A stretch of DNA of 43,235 bases from Balneolaceae bacterium (GCA_007131725.1 SLPZ01000262.1:1-43235); one strand, 5' to 3'; shown: positions 17,314 to 28,375, counted from the stretch's first letter. Program-made: numbers and translations. The notes: generated by a model from the letters alone, not told the origin.

Positions 17314-20300
17314 CTACATATTTCTCCTGTATTGGCCGCCAACCTCGTAAAGTGCGTTTGAGATTTCTCCGAGCGAACACACTTTCACGGTTTCCATCAA
17401 TTCTTCAAACAAATTCCCATCTTCCCGGGCAACTTTTTTGAGCCGGTTTATGGCTTTGCCGGATGCCTCAGCATTAATTTTCTGAAATGCAGTTAGCTGA
17501 TCAATTTGCTGATGTTTTTCTTCTTCGGTAGACCGGATCAGTTCAATTTCCCGGTTTTCTTCTGTTGTTTTTTGATCGCTCAAAAACGTATTTACCCCAA
17601 TAATGGGCAGCTCACCGGAGTGTTTCAGCGATTCGTAATGCAGACTCTCTTCCTGGATTTTTCCGCGCTGATACATGCTTTCCATTGCACCAAGCACCCC
17701 GCCCCGTTCCGTGATTCTGTCAAACTCCGCCAAAATCGCTTCTTCAACAAGATCGGTCAGCTCTTCAATGATGTACGATCCCTGCAGCGGGTTGTCGTTT
17801 TTAGTCATTCCCAGTTCTTTGTTTATGATGAGCTGTATCGCGAGAGCCCTTCTCACTGACTCTTCAGTAGGCGTTGTAATCGCTTCATCATAAGCATTGG
17901 TGTGCAGCGAGTTGCAGTTGTCGTAGATGGCCATCAGCGCCTGTAGCGTGGTTCTGATATCGTTAAACTGAATTTCCTTTGCATGCAACGAACGCCCGCT
18001 GGTTTGGATATGGTATTTTAGTTTTTGAGAGCGTTCATTCGCACCGTATTTATGCTTCATGGCAACCGCCCAGATTCGCCGTGCTACTCTGCCTATCACC
18101 GCGTATTCCGGGTCGAGCCCGTTGCTGAAAAAGAACGAGAGATTATGCGCAAAATCATCCACATCCAGCCCTCGTGAAAGATAGTATTCCACAAACGTGA
18201 ACCCGTTTGAGAGCGTAAACGCCGCCTGTGTGATGGGATTGGCACCCGCCTCGGCGATGTGGTATCCCGAAATAGAGACAGAATAATAATTTCTGACCTT
18301 GTGCTCAGTGAAATAGGACTGGATATCGCCCATCATTTTCAAGGCAAATTCTGTTGAAAAAATGCAGGTATTTTGTGCCTGATCTTCTTTCAGTATATCG
18401 GCCTGAACGGTTCCGCGAACCACTTTCAGTGTGCCTGATTTAATCCGTTCATAGGTTTCCATGTCAACCAGTTTATCACCGGAAATTCCAAGCATCCCGA
18501 GGCCAAAGCCCGTATTTGTTGGCGGCATTTCCATCTGGTAGGATGGCTGAGGAATCTCTTTTTCCTTGAAGAATTGGCTGATTTTTTTCTGTGCAGAATC
18601 CCAGTTGCCCTGCTCTTTCAGGTACCGTTCCACTTCCTGGTCAATGGCCGTGTTCATGAACATCGCCAGAATCATGGGTGCCGGCCCGTTGATTGTCATA
18701 GAAACGGACGTTTTCGGAGAAGTAAGTTCAAACCCGGAGTAGAGCTTTTTCATATCATCCAGAGTACAGATACTCACCCCTGAGTTGCCGATTTTTCCGT
18801 AAATGTCCGGCCGTTTGTCGGGATCTTCCCCGTACAGTGTTACGGAATCAAAAGCTGTTGACAGCCGCGCGGCAGGCATGCCTTCGCTCAGGTAATGAAA
18901 ACGCCGGTTGGTTCGCTCCGGGGTTCCCTCCCCCGCAAACATCCGGGTGGGATCTTCTCCTTCGCGATTAAATGGAAATACTCCCGCGGTGAATGGAAAG
19001 TAGCCCGGCAGATTTTCTTTAAGGGCAAATCTCAGGCGGTCACCAAGATTTTTGGTTTTCGGCAGTGAAATTCTCGGTACTTTTGTACCGCTGATTGATT
19101 CCCTGAAAAGCTGATTCTTGATTTCTTTGCCCCTGATCTTCACCGTAAAATATTCTTTCCGGTACTTTTCGTACAGTTCATCCCAGCCTTCCAGAATTTT
19201 TGCCGGCAGCGGATCGAGCTTTACTGACCAGTGCTCTTCCATCTCATTAAGCCGGCTGAGAATTGTAATCTCATCATCAGGTTTCCAGTTTTTTACCTGT
19301 TCGATGGTTCCCCGAACCTGGTCCAGTTTGCGGGCAATTTCAACCTGCTGTTCAGCCCACTGATGGTAGTTGTGAATAGTTTCGGTAATCTCGGATAAGT
19401 AGCGCTGGCGTTTCCCCGGGATGATGGCCTGGGAGTGAAGATTTTCGGCAGGTTCCGTGTTAACAAAAAGTTTCGGTTCCCAATCAACCGGAAATTTTTC
19501 ATTGATAAGATTCACAATGGCGGCAAACAGCCGATGGACACCCTCATCATTAAACTGAGAGGCAATGGTGGGATACACGGGCATCTTTTCCGGTTTGATG
19601 TGCCAGTCTCCCCTGTTTCGCTGCATCTGTTTCCGAACATCTCGGAGCGCATCCAGTGACCCTTTCTTGTCGAATTTGTTGAGAACCACAAGATCAGCCA
19701 GGTCCAGCATATTGATTTTTTCGAGCTGGGTTGCCGCCCCGTACTCGTGTGTCATCACATAAACGGGAATATCACTCAACTCCACAATTTCACTTCCGCT
19801 CTGGCCAATTCCACTCGTTTCCACAATAATTAGGTCAAAATCAACAGCTTTGTAAACAGCAATTGCTGAATTGACGGCATCACTCACGGATTTGTTCGAG
19901 GCACGGGTGGCCATACTGCGCATAAATACACGCTCCGTATCGATGCTGTTCATCCGGATGCGGTCTCCGAGCAGTGCTCCACCCGTTCGTACTTTAGATG
20001 GGTCGATTGAGATCACCCCGATTGATAAATCTTCAAATTCGGTCAGGAACCGCCGGATAATCTCATCTGTAAGCGAACTTTTTCCGGCGCCCCCGGTACC
20101 CGTAATTCCAAGAACCGGGATATCCGTTTTATCAGAAAGGTCTGCGGGTTGATCACCATTTAACACCAGCTTACCATCGGAGTATGAGGCTGTTTTTTTG
20201 TGGCCGTTTTCGAGCGCCGAAATGGTTCTGGAAACTGCATTAACATTCCCGTTAAAAATTCCTTTGGGATCAACCGGACTCTGGCGATTGGTATCGAAAT

Positions 20301-20778
20301 CACAGGTTTTCATCATAAAATTGATCATCCCCTGAAGCCCCATTTTGCTGCCGTCTTCAACCGAAAAAATACGGGAGACTCCGTAATTGTGCAGCTCTTC
20401 AATTTCATCGTCCACAATCACACCGCCGCCGCCGCCAAAAACATGAATGTGTGATGCATCATTTTCTTTAAGCAAATCAATCATGTATTTGAAATACTCC
20501 ATATGCCCGCCCTGGTATGAGCTGACGGCGATTCCCTGCACATCTTCCTGGATGGCACAATTTACAATTTCATGTACAGAACGGTTGTGGCCAAGGTGAA
20601 TGACCTCGGCTCCGGTGGCCTGCAGAATACGGCGCATGATGTTAATACTGGCATCGTGGCCGTCGAACAAACTGGCTGCCGTAACAAACCGGATTTTATG
20701 TTTTGGCTGATATTTATTTAGATGTGCCGATCCATTTGATGGATTGACGGCTTTTTTCTCTGTCTTAACTTCAGTCAT
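17314..20778 (-). CDS. icmF: Fused acyl-CoA mutase with G-protein chaperone (IcmF type)
   Basis: An 1154-residue adenosylcobalamin enzyme. The N-terminal B12-binding domain (about 27-160) has SLFDGHDAS, in which His41 is the expected cobalt ligand. A MeaB-like GTPase domain follows, with P-loop GTGGAGKSS (227-235) and [11 protein letters not shown] linker leads to the TIM-barrel mutase domain (about 580-1100), with [35 protein letters not shown] and [11 protein letters not shown]. This fused order defines IcmF, which interconverts isobutyryl-CoA and butyryl-CoA or related acyl-CoAs. A plain methylmalonyl-CoA mutase lacks the GTPase insert. The exact substrate cannot be read with certainty. 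The gene stands alone, divergent from an MscS gene. Confidence 0.93.
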   Translation of the reverse strand: MTEVKTEKKAVNPSNGSAHLNKYQPKHKIRFVTAASLFDGHDASINIMRRILQATGAEVIHLGHNRSVHEIVNCAIQEDVQGIAVSSYQGGHMEYFKYMIDLLKENDASHIHVFGGGGGVIVDDEIEELHNYGVSRIFSVEDGSKMGLQGMINFMMKTCDFDTNRQSPVDPKGIFNGNVNAVSRTISALENGHKKTASYSDGKLVLNGDQPADLSDKTDIPVLGITGTGGAGKSSLTDEIIRRFLTEFEDLSIGVISIDPSKVRTGGALLGDRIRMNSIDTERVFMRSMATRASNKSVSDAVNSAIAVYKAVDFDLIIVETSGIGQSGSEIVELSDIPVYVMTHEYGAATQLEKINMLDLADLVVLNKFDKKGSLDALRDVRKQMQRNRGDWHIKPEKMPVYPTIASQFNDEGVHRLFAAIVNLINEKFPVDWEPKLFVNTEPAENLHSQAIIPGKRQRYLSEITETIHNYHQWAEQQVEIARKLDQVRGTIEQVKNWKPDDEITILSRLNEMEEHWSVKLDPLPAKILEGWDELYEKYRKEYFTVKIRGKEIKNQLFRESISGTKVPRISLPKTKNLGDRLRFALKENLPGYFPFTAGVFPFNREGEDPTRMFAGEGTPERTNRRFHYLSEGMPAARLSTAFDSVTLYGEDPDKRPDIYGKIGNSGVSICTLDDMKKLYSGFELTSPKTSVSMTINGPAPMILAMFMNTAIDQEVERYLKEQGNWDSAQKKISQFFKEKEIPQPSYQMEMPPTNTGFGLGMLGISGDKLVDMETYERIKSGTLKVVRGTVQADILKEDQAQNTCIFSTEFALKMMGDIQSYFTEHKVRNYYSVSISGYHIAEAGANPITQAAFTLSNGFTFVEYYLSRGLDVDDFAHNLSFFFSNGLDPEYAVIGRVARRIWAVAMKHKYGANERSQKLKYHIQTSGRSLHAKEIQFNDIRTTLQALMAIYDNCNSLHTNAYDEAITTPTEESVRRALAIQLIINKELGMTKNDNPLQGSYIIEELTDLVEEAILAEFDRITERGGVLGAMESMYQRGKIQEESLHYESLKHSGELPIIGVNTFLSDQKTTEENREIELIRSTEEEKHQQIDQLTAFQKINAEASGKAINRLKKVAREDGNLFEELMETVKVCSLGEISNALYEVGGQYRRNM

Positions 20779-21010
20779 TTTTTCAAATTATTTGTCTTTG
20801 GAAGCGATTTCAGAAGATACAAAACTTTCGAAGTGCTTTGCATTACTGAGGAAAAAATCTCTTGGTGAGATATCCGGGTTAGGTTGTATATTTAAAATTG
20901 AGTTGTAATCTGTTTGGCAAATCCTGTTTTGGGTTGAAGTTTGCGGTGATGGATGACAGTATCAGAACAAAATTTCAAATCAAAAAAATCTAATCGAAGA
21001 TAATTTTCTC

Positions 21011-21901
21011 ATGTTTGAAAGCTTTGGAAGTTTCGAAGACAGGCTGGCCGTATCGGGTACAATTCTCGGTTTGCTGATCAGCACAGCTATCCTGGTTTTG
21101 TCTATCATCATTGTAAAAATTCTGATACGCCGATATATCACCAGAAATGTTCAATCCGTGGAGTTACAGCGCCGATGGATTGTACAGACCCGAAACGGCC
21201 TTATACTGATCCTTGTTTTAGGGCTCATCTTAATTTGGGGCGAAGAATTAAGAACCCTTGCACTTTCTATCGTGGCGATTGCCGTAGCATTTGTAGTTGC
21301 TACGAAAGAGCTGATTCTCTGCGTTACGGGGTCAATCCTGAAGTCCGGTGCCGGATCTTTTAACATTGGCGACCGGATACAAATTAAAGATTTCAGGGGT
21401 GATGTTATTGACCAAAATCTGCTTGCCACTACCATTTTGGAGGTAGGCCCCGGAAAAATCACCCATCAGCGAACGGGACGGATGACAGTGATTCCAAATT
21501 CTTTATTTGTCTCTGAGCCGGTTATTAATGAAAGTTTCACCCACGATTATGTTCTGCATGTTTTTACTGTTCCATTTAAGCGCGAGGATGACTGGAAATC
21601 TGCCAAAACGAAATTTCTGGAATCGGCACACAAGCACTGCATGCCGTTTCTAAAAGAGGCGAAAAAATATATGGAGCAGATCAGCCGGCAAAAAGGCCTT
21701 GATGTGCCCTCAGTTGAACCGAGGGTAACGATACAGGTGCCTGCTGCCGGGGAAATCCACCTATTAATCAGGATACCTGTTAAATCCGGACAGCGCAGTT
21801 ATATAGAACAATCCATTTTATCTGATGTGTTTGTTAATCAGGATTTTTCGCCATCTGAAGATCAGCAAGCTTCCGATGATCAACCCCTTAAATCAGATTA
21901 A
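21011..21901 (+). CDS. MscS-family mechanosensitive channel (first of three)
   Basis: A 296-residue inner-membrane protein. About three transmembrane helices (near 17-38, 58-80 and 83-110) lead into the conserved beta domain with GSFNIGDRIQIKDFRGDV and VIPNSLF, then a cytosolic alpha-beta part and an acidic tail. MscS-type channels open on membrane tension to release osmolytes. The second channel gene follows six bases later, so they form an operon. The two proteins are clearly different in sequence and may form separate channels rather than one. Confidence 0.88.
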   Translation: MFESFGSFEDRLAVSGTILGLLISTAILVLSIIIVKILIRRYITRNVQSVELQRRWIVQTRNGLILILVLGLILIWGEELRTLALSIVAIAVAFVVATKELILCVTGSILKSGAGSFNIGDRIQIKDFRGDVIDQNLLATTILEVGPGKITHQRTGRMTVIPNSLFVSEPVINESFTHDYVLHVFTVPFKREDDWKSAKTKFLESAHKHCMPFLKEAKKYMEQISRQKGLDVPSVEPRVTIQVPAAGEIHLLIRIPVKSGQRSYIEQSILSDVFVNQDFSPSEDQQASDDQPLKSD

Positions 21902-21907
21902 AGTGAT

Positions 21908-22828
21908 ATGAACATACCTGAATTTCTATCAGAAGCACCCATGTTATACAGAATTCTTGTGATCATATTGGTTGCAGGAGGTGCACATCTTTTTGTCACA
22001 ATTATTCGAAGAATTTCACAATTCATACTTCTTGCACCAGTGCAAAATGCACAGGCAGGATTTTCTGATTTTGTGAAAAATTATCCCCGGGCGGCTACTG
22101 TAATTACCATATTGGAAAGCACCCTCACTTTTGCGATTTATTTCTTAGCCTTCGGGCTGATTCTGCAAGAGTTTAACCTCTCACTTAGAGCCTATCTTGC
22201 CAGTACCACGGTAATCGGTCTGGCCATCGGCTTTGGCTCACAGGGATTTGTGCAGGATATAGTAATCGGCCTGACACTCATTTTCTCCAATTTGCTGAAA
22301 GTTGGTGATGTGGTTGAAGTATCCGGACAGATTGGCCGTGTTGAAAGTGTTGGATTACGATTTACCATTTTGATTAACCTGCACGGACAGCGTGTGCACC
22401 TGCCGAACCGAAATATCGGAGTTATCAGTCAGTTCAGGGGTGGATGTATCCGGGCATATGTAGATTTTCAACTACCGGATGGGGCAACTCAAAAACAGGT
22501 TTCTGCAATTATTAACCCGCTTGCCTCAGCGCTGTATAAACAACATCGGGCAATTGTAACAGAAGAACCGGAATCGTTCGGCATACAAAACACCACAAAA
22601 GGTGGCTGGAGATATATTCGCTACAAATTCAAACTCTGGCCCGGCCAGGGGGCACTCATTGAAACCAATTTTCGGCAGATGGCCCTTGCCCGGCTGAGAA
22701 ATACATTTCCGGATTATGCAGACTGGATGATCAACATTACCTACCGTTCAGAGCGTCTGATCATGAAAGACGGAGAGTTGATCGATAAAGCAGACCGTGA
22801 TGAAGAATTAGTCGGGAATGAAACGTAG
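21908..22828 (+). CDS. MscS-family mechanosensitive channel (second of three)
   Basis: A 306-residue protein with an N-terminal hydrophobic helix (YRILVIILVAGGAHLFVTII), further helices near 60-85 and 95-115, and the MscS pore-side signature AIGFGSQGFVQDIVIGLTLI followed by LKVGDVVEVSGQIGRVESVGLR and HLPNRNIGVI. The Gly-rich third helix is well conserved. It is six bases downstream of the first channel gene and is the last gene of that operon. A role in hypo-osmotic release is inferred from the family. Confidence 0.9.
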   Translation: MNIPEFLSEAPMLYRILVIILVAGGAHLFVTIIRRISQFILLAPVQNAQAGFSDFVKNYPRAATVITILESTLTFAIYFLAFGLILQEFNLSLRAYLASTTVIGLAIGFGSQGFVQDIVIGLTLIFSNLLKVGDVVEVSGQIGRVESVGLRFTILINLHGQRVHLPNRNIGVISQFRGGCIRAYVDFQLPDGATQKQVSAIINPLASALYKQHRAIVTEEPESFGIQNTTKGGWRYIRYKFKLWPGQGALIETNFRQMALARLRNTFPDYADWMINITYRSERLIMKDGELIDKADRDEELVGNET

Positions 22829-22931
22829 TGTCGTGTCTATAGCTATTTTCGATTAAAACACGAATACATTTTTAACAAAATTTATTATAGCACAACGTTT
22901 TAAAGCGTAAAGCTATATTTTTGTTCATTTT

Positions 22932-23112
22932 GGCTTGATCCAAAACGAACCAAAAGATCAAGGCGGTGAATTCCCGGTGCGTTCGTTTCGGCTGAGTGGA
23001 ACGAATCCAAGGCCCCGCCATAAAAGTTACCAAATCATGGATAGATCATATCCTGCGTGGCTGTGGATTCGTAAAGCACCACTCCGCCTTACGAACCGGG
23101 AATTCAAGGCCG
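22932..23112. repeat. Long fold-back intergenic repeat
   Basis: CTTGATC (22934-22940) pairs with GATCAAG (22956-22962). GAATTCCCGG (22968-22977) pairs with CCGGGAATTC (23096-23105). Between these, ACGAATCC (23001-23008) pairs with GGATTCGT (23065-23072), so the arms are nested. The 430 bases from 22829 to 23259 hold no convincing gene; a 94-codon open frame here runs through the repeat. Confidence 0.65.
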
Positions 23113-23259
23113 CAGTGGCTTTATTCACAGTTGGACTGCCTTTTTTTAGGATTAAAATGCTTTCGGAACACCTAAAATGTTCTTTGAAGATTCTTAACTC
23201 GTTGATTATTTATCTCTGAAAATTGTAAAGCAAAAAAGTACTAATGTCAGGAGCTCTGT

Positions 23260-24150
23260 TTACTTATCAAAGCCAATTCCCTTTCCTCCATTGCCTTCAT
23301 CAAGATAACTGACGGTTCTCTGCGGGAATGGAATAACAATTCCTTCTTTATCGAAACGCTTCTTTACGCTTTCCAGAACTTCCCAATACATTACGGCGGC
23401 ATTCGGGGGGTCGGTGGCCCAGGCCCAGGCTCTGATAATTACTGCAGAATCCGAAAGTTCAAGCAAGCGGACTGTAACACGTGGTGTGCCTTTTTCAATA
23501 TCCTCCTCTTTTCTCACATCAATATTAAGCGGATGTTTTTCTACTTCTTCTGCCATTATCTTTTTAGCGAGGTCAATATCAGACCCATAACTGATTCCAA
23601 TATCCATCAGCCTGCAGATTTTGGTATCTGCATAATTCGAATTGATGAGAATCTGGCTGCTGATTACAGAATTCGGAATAATTATTCTCTGGTTTTCAAA
23701 ATTCCTGATTACCGTGTGCCTCAGGCTGATATCTTCTACAACACCCCGCAAGCCGTCATTAAAAGAAATTCTGTCGTTTATTTGATACGGTTTTGAAATC
23801 ACGATAAATACACCGCTGACAACATTTCCCAGCGCCTGCTGGGCCGCAAAACCTACGGCAATGGCAAGAATACCCGCCGCTCCCAGTATTGATTGTGCCA
23901 CAGGTACAAGAAATGGAATTTTGGATATTGCAAAACTTATACCCACTATATATACCACAGCAGAAATGGAGTGTTCAAGAAACTTATAAGTGGTTAGGTT
24001 TTCATCTCCTTTGCTGGCACTTCGCTCAACAAATCGCCTGTATGCAAAATTGAATATTTTGGCTACAAGGTAAGTTACAATCAGGATTATTAAAACCCTC
24101 ATAAAGAGAGCATAATCACCAAAATAGGTGTCAAATTGGTCGGGCATCAT
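23260..24150 (-). CDS. Small-conductance MscS-family channel (third of three)
   Basis: A 296-residue MscS protein with three transmembrane helices (about 12-34, 55-77 and 83-110). The pore helix signature is GILAIAVGFAAQQALGNVVSG, then DRISFNDGLRGVVEDISLRHTVI and IIPNSVISS of the beta domain. The C terminus has the family PFPQRTVS motif. It starts with two adjacent ATG codons. It lies 29 bases downstream of the Ig-like lipoprotein gene on the same strand and converges on the other two channels, so it is a separate transcription unit. Confidence 0.92.
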   Translation of the reverse strand: MMPDQFDTYFGDYALFMRVLIILIVTYLVAKIFNFAYRRFVERSASKGDENLTTYKFLEHSISAVVYIVGISFAISKIPFLVPVAQSILGAAGILAIAVGFAAQQALGNVVSGVFIVISKPYQINDRISFNDGLRGVVEDISLRHTVIRNFENQRIIIPNSVISSQILINSNYADTKICRLMDIGISYGSDIDLAKKIMAEEVEKHPLNIDVRKEEDIEKGTPRVTVRLLELSDSAVIIRAWAWATDPPNAAVMYWEVLESVKKRFDKEGIVIPFPQRTVSYLDEGNGGKGIGFDK

Positions 24151-24179
24151 TTTACTGTTAGTTATTGTTTATAAATATT

Positions 24180-25988
24180 TTAACCGGAACCATTTTCTTC
24201 ATTTTCGGTTTCATCTTCACTCTCCTCCTCATCAACTTCTTCTATTTCATCATTTTCCATCAGTGGAGTAATCTCAACCTCATCCGATTCAATTTCTTCA
24301 TCCTCATCATCAGGCCTGATTTCACCCGTTTGATAGCTCAGTGCCACTTCAGATGTAAAGCCTTCACGTACGGGAATTGATCTTCGGATGGCATAAGGTT
24401 CGGGGGCTTCGTATGGCTCAACCACTCCTGGGTCCCACCTGCCATTCTCGTTATTGTCCTGAAAAACGATGGCTTTGTATGTGAGAGGCGGAAGGTTCTC
24501 CACCAGAATGGAATCGGTAAAAGTAGTATCCACCTCAATGCTGAAATCTTCATCCGTTATTCTGAGATGGCACAAAATATCCGGATCGTGGTTTTCCAGG
24601 GTAATTTCGATGCTTCCGAGCTGATTGCGCTGCCATATTTCCGGATCTACCTGTTCATGCTCCTCCTCCCAGGGATTCCAGACACGAAACTGATAGCGTA
24701 TTCCACTCTCCCAAACTCCATCAGGTTTGATTCTTAGAATATGCCTGTCAATTTCCGTATGCGGCCAGTTTTCGATGATTCTGTCGCCTTCAACCACACG
24801 AAGAGAATCGGTCACGGCATCGTCATCAATAAATTTTGTGTATGTAATTTCGAGCGGCTCATCCGGGAAAAGACCGCTGCCTGCATTGTGAGATACCGTT
24901 CGCAAAAACGTTGTGTCTGGTTCAGAAGATCCTGTAAAAGGTGAAAAATCTGCCCGCAGCCTGTTTCCTGCCGCATCAGTGATTCCTTCAGTCCGAATAG
25001 TGAAGGTTTCTGTTTCCGGCAGCGACTGCAATGATTGTGCATATACAATATTGGGGTCCGATTCCGATTCGTACAGCGGATAGGCCCGGGTATATTCATT
25101 GTCGAGTGTATCGGTAAGAACCAGGGTTGCATCAGGCCTCCAGATAACCGGTTCAGAAAGACGGAGCCTTAGCCGCTCTTCAGAAAGAAGGCCTACTCCT
25201 TCAATTCTGGGGGCAACCGTATCAGGCATTGAAATATAAAGTGTTCCGATATCGATTGAGTCGCCATGTGCAATCTCGAAAATTCCGGTATAAAATGGCT
25301 GCGCCTGCTCCCTGTCGCGGTCCCAGATTCTGTTTCGGTTTATATCATTCACCCAAAATGCCTTGTATTTTCCCTCGCTGATATAACCAAATTCAACCCG
25401 GCCGGATGTGTCGGTTTCGGCTACGTAGATAGAGCGCTGTGTAAGGTCGAATGGCTCCCTGTACAAAAACACCCTATTCCCGCTGTCTCCCCTTCCGGTT
25501 TCGGCATCCAGCACCCTTGCGGTAACAGTTCCTTCATCCAGCACATCGCCAGTGGAGAGCGCCAAATTGAAAGACCGTTCCATACTGTTGCGGTTGGTGT
25601 CGGTTACATCAGTGCCTACCGTAATTACCACTGTTGTATTATCGGGCAGCGGGGATTGAAATTCTACAGTGGCTCTTCGCCGGCTAAAGCTGGTTTCAAA
25701 CTGGATGCCGAGATCGGGTTCAATCCGTACATTCTGGCGAAAAGAATTGCGGTCAACAAATTTATCGAATGTAAAACTGACCTCGTTGTCATCGAAGTTG
25801 GTGGTTCCGTTCTCCGGATACGTACTCACAACCTGCGGCCCTGTGCGGTCGGGCTCCCCTCCTGTCGGGGTTACCGGAGTTGCGCAGTTTTTTAAAAGCA
25901 GCAGTAAAAATATTGCTGATAAAAAGTAAAAAAACGTCTTCAACCGATTGTATTCTGTGTGATGTTTAATACGCTCAAATATATGCAA
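24180..25988 (-). CDS. Lipoprotein with bacterial Ig-like (Big_5/SbsA-type) domains
   Basis: A 602-residue exported protein. After a hydrophobic segment comes Cys35 in KNCATPVTPTGGEPDRTGP, a start seen in many Bacteroidota Ig-like lipoproteins, although Asn before the Cys makes the lipobox unusual. An Ig-like SbsA-type domain (about 48-150, VVSTYPENGTTNFDDNEVSFTF region) is followed by further beta-sandwich stretches and a very acidic tail of Asp and Glu. Such proteins are anchored to the outer membrane, and their function is mostly unknown. The MscS gene follows it closely, so the two may share a transcript. Confidence 0.82.
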   Translation of the reverse strand: MHIFERIKHHTEYNRLKTFFYFLSAIFLLLLLKNCATPVTPTGGEPDRTGPQVVSTYPENGTTNFDDNEVSFTFDKFVDRNSFRQNVRIEPDLGIQFETSFSRRRATVEFQSPLPDNTTVVITVGTDVTDTNRNSMERSFNLALSTGDVLDEGTVTARVLDAETGRGDSGNRVFLYREPFDLTQRSIYVAETDTSGRVEFGYISEGKYKAFWVNDINRNRIWDRDREQAQPFYTGIFEIAHGDSIDIGTLYISMPDTVAPRIEGVGLLSEERLRLRLSEPVIWRPDATLVLTDTLDNEYTRAYPLYESESDPNIVYAQSLQSLPETETFTIRTEGITDAAGNRLRADFSPFTGSSEPDTTFLRTVSHNAGSGLFPDEPLEITYTKFIDDDAVTDSLRVVEGDRIIENWPHTEIDRHILRIKPDGVWESGIRYQFRVWNPWEEEHEQVDPEIWQRNQLGSIEITLENHDPDILCHLRITDEDFSIEVDTTFTDSILVENLPPLTYKAIVFQDNNENGRWDPGVVEPYEAPEPYAIRRSIPVREGFTSEVALSYQTGEIRPDDEDEEIESDEVEITPLMENDEIEEVDEEESEDETENEENGSG

Positions 25989-26061
25989 AATCAGAAGCCT
26001 TCTTGAATATTAGTTTTGCTTTAACGAAATAATTTTCAAGAAATGATTTTTGATAGCAAAG

Positions 26062-26092
26062 TTTGATCCTTTCCGCATTCAGTTTAGATTTA
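26062..26092 (+). promoter_or_regulatory. Promoter of the NAD salvage operon
   Basis: TTTG (26062-26065), exactly 19 bases, then TAGATTTA (26085-26092), close to the Bacteroidetes consensus, 52 bases before the phosphoribosyltransferase start. Confidence 0.55.
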
Positions 26093-26144
26093 CAAGGCCT
26101 TTCATTATTTTTGGATATAATTCATAACCCATTTTGCGACAAAC

Positions 26145-27551
26145 ATGTATATAGATCATCCAGCATCATTTACCGATTATTATGAACTCACTATGGCCCA
26201 GGGCTATTACCTTTCGGGGATGCATCAGCACACGGCCACTTTCGACTATTTTTTCAGAAAAGTTCCGTTTGATGGCGGTTATGTAATTTTTGCCGGACTT
26301 AAAGAACTCATCGAAACCATAAAGCATTTCAGGTTTAGCGAAGAGGAAATTGAATATCTTGTAAAAGAAGGCTTTTCGGATGAATTCATTCACTATCTCA
26401 AAACCTTTCAGTTCACGGGGAATATTTATTCTGTAAAGGAGGGAGAAATTGTATTTCCGGGCGAACCGATTGTAAGAGTGGAAGGCAGTTTGCTCGAAAC
26501 CCAGTTAATAGAAACGCTGCTGCTGAATATTTTAAATTTTCAGTCGCTGATTGCCACCAAAGCGTGCCGCATTAAATTTGCTGCCGGCGAAAACTCTGAA
26601 GTGCTCGATTTTGGCCTTAGAAGAGCCCAGGGCCTTGCCGGAATTCATGCAACAAGAGCAGCCATGATTGGCGGGCTGGACGGAACTTCGAATGTTTATT
26701 CAGCCCAGCGGTTTTCAATCCCGGCCGGTGGTACTATGGCCCATTCATGGATTCAGGCCTTCGACAGTGAGCTTGAATCTTTCAGAACCTACTGCAAGTA
26801 TTTTCCGAATTCGGCGCATCTGCTCGTTGATACGTACGACACGCTCGAAAGCGGCCTGCCCAATGCCATAAAAGTGGCTAAAGAACTTGAGGAAAAAGGC
26901 TGCAAACTGAAAGGCATCCGGCTGGACAGCGGCGATCTTGCCTACTTTTCCAAACAGGCGCGTGCCATGCTCGATAATGCAGGGCTCGAATATGTGAAAA
27001 TCGCGGCTTCAAACCAGCTCGATGAACGGGTTATTGCCAGTTTACGAAATCAAAATGCACCAATTGATATTTTTGGTGTTGGAACACGCCTTGTAACAGG
27101 AGATAAATCACCTGCTCTGGATGGTGTATATAAACTGAGCTCTGTAAAAGGGAAACCGACTCTGAAGGTTTCTGAAAACATCGAAAAAATTACTCTGCCC
27201 GGAAATAAAAAAATCTACCGCTATCTGAATAACGATGGCACTTTCTGGGGAGATGCAATTTTAATGGACGAAGAAAAATTTCTTGAAAGGATGCATCATC
27301 CTACTTTTCCGGCTAAAAAAAGCTCTGTGAATGACATGAAATTTGAGGAGCTGCTGGAGCCGGTAATTAAAAACGGTGAAGTTGTATTTGAAATGCCTCC
27401 TGTGGATGAAATCGTTAAATACAAGAAGAAACGATTTAACCAACTAAACCCGGAATATAAACGTTTTGACAACCCGCATATTTATAAAGTCGGAATCAGC
27501 ATCAGGCTGATGGAAACAAGAGATAACCTTTTAACTTTATTAAAATCTTAG
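26145..27551 (+). CDS. pncB: Nicotinate phosphoribosyltransferase
   Basis: A 468-residue enzyme joining nicotinate and PRPP to nicotinate mononucleotide in the Preiss-Handler NAD route. Motifs include [17 protein letters not shown] at the N terminus, [37 protein letters not shown] (His200, the expected phosphorylated His), and [14 protein letters not shown] with [10 protein letters not shown] in the barrel. The length fits the longer bacterial form. The nicotinamidase gene starts four bases after its stop, so nicotinamide is made into nicotinate and then used by this enzyme within one operon. Confidence 0.95.
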   Translation: MYIDHPASFTDYYELTMAQGYYLSGMHQHTATFDYFFRKVPFDGGYVIFAGLKELIETIKHFRFSEEEIEYLVKEGFSDEFIHYLKTFQFTGNIYSVKEGEIVFPGEPIVRVEGSLLETQLIETLLLNILNFQSLIATKACRIKFAAGENSEVLDFGLRRAQGLAGIHATRAAMIGGLDGTSNVYSAQRFSIPAGGTMAHSWIQAFDSELESFRTYCKYFPNSAHLLVDTYDTLESGLPNAIKVAKELEEKGCKLKGIRLDSGDLAYFSKQARAMLDNAGLEYVKIAASNQLDERVIASLRNQNAPIDIFGVGTRLVTGDKSPALDGVYKLSSVKGKPTLKVSENIEKITLPGNKKIYRYLNNDGTFWGDAILMDEEKFLERMHHPTFPAKKSSVNDMKFEELLEPVIKNGEVVFEMPPVDEIVKYKKKRFNQLNPEYKRFDNPHIYKVGISIRLMETRDNLLTLLKS

Positions 27552-27555
27552 CATT

Positions 27556-28170
27556 ATGAAAGCTCTCTTAATTGTAGATGTTCAAAATGATTTTTGTCCT
27601 GGAGGCGCACTTGCCGTGCCGGATGGTGACAAAGTTGTACCGGTCATTAATCGTTTAATTGACCATTTTGATGCAATCATTCAAACGCAGGACTGGCATC
27701 CGAAAAATCATTCGTCTTTTGCCTCTTCTCATCCCGAAAAAAATCTTTATGATGTTGTAGAAATGAAGTATGGAACCCAGGTGCTCTGGCCTGACCACTG
27801 CGTGCAGGGAACGAAAGGAGCCGATTTCCATCCCGATTTAAAAACGGATAAAACCCAGGTTATTATTCGAAAAGGCTTCAGAAGAGAGATCGACTCCTAT
27901 TCAACTTTCTTCGAAAACGACCATAAAACCACCACCGGTTTGGCCGGATACCTCAAGGAGCGCGGCATTACCGATCTCTATGCGGTAGGCCTCGCCACCG
28001 ATTTTTGTGTGAAATGGTCAGTGATTGATGGCATTGATGAGGGATTTAACATGCACATTGTTGAAGATGCCGTTGCCGGAATTGACCTTGATGGCTCTCT
28101 TGAACAAGCATGGAAAGAGATGAAAGAGAAAGGCGTGATTGTGACTACATCCGACCAACTTCTTTCATAA
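27556..28170 (+). CDS. pncA: Nicotinamidase
   Basis: A 204-residue isochorismatase-fold amidohydrolase that converts nicotinamide to nicotinate and ammonia. The triad is Asp8 (IVDVQNDF), Lys106 (IIRKGF) and Cys151 (ATDFCV). The metal site is Asp46, His48 and His52 in QDWHPKNHSSF. The opening DVQNDFCPGGALAVPDGD is the canonical nicotinamidase form. It is directly downstream of the phosphoribosyltransferase gene, with four bases between, and is probably translationally coupled. A REP-free but repeat-rich gap follows. Confidence 0.96.
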   Translation: MKALLIVDVQNDFCPGGALAVPDGDKVVPVINRLIDHFDAIIQTQDWHPKNHSSFASSHPEKNLYDVVEMKYGTQVLWPDHCVQGTKGADFHPDLKTDKTQVIIRKGFRREIDSYSTFFENDHKTTTGLAGYLKERGITDLYAVGLATDFCVKWSVIDGIDEGFNMHIVEDAVAGIDLDGSLEQAWKEMKEKGVIVTTSDQLLS

Positions 28171-28208
28171 ATCTTTGAAGTCATGAGGATAATTTTGAAA
28201 GAAATGTT

Positions 28209-28329
28209 AAAAGCTGAATCAATCATTCTACGGTTTCGATAGTTGTGATCTTTCAGATTAACCAAATTGGTAAGTAACGGGCAGGCTCAACTACGTGTAA
28301 AACTTCGTTGAGTAAACTTCCCGTTGTAC
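28209..28329 (+). repeat. Structured direct repeat, copy 1
   Basis: This is the first of two copies of a roughly 120-base sequence. It runs from AAAAGC-TGAATC through GGTTTCGATAG to CCCGTTGTAC. Near the 3' end ACGGGCAG can pair with CTTCCCGT (one mismatch), with an inner stem CTCAAC/GTTGAG that is perfect. Copy 2 begins 167 bases further on. Confidence 0.75.
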
Positions 28330-28333
28330 GTAC

Positions 28334-28352
28334 GCCGGACAGCTTGTCCGGC
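28334..28352. repeat. Perfect short hairpin between the two repeats
   Basis: GCCGGACA (28334-28341) pairs with TGTCCGGC (28345-28352) over a three-base loop. No T-run follows on either strand, so it does not look like a terminator. Confidence 0.6.
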
Positions 28353-28375
28353 CGGGAAAAACTCTGAACCACATT

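Noticed and set aside
22935-23219. Open frame of 94 codons downstream of the MscS pair
   Set aside because: It lies across the nested fold-back repeat and shows no domain or coding-like composition.
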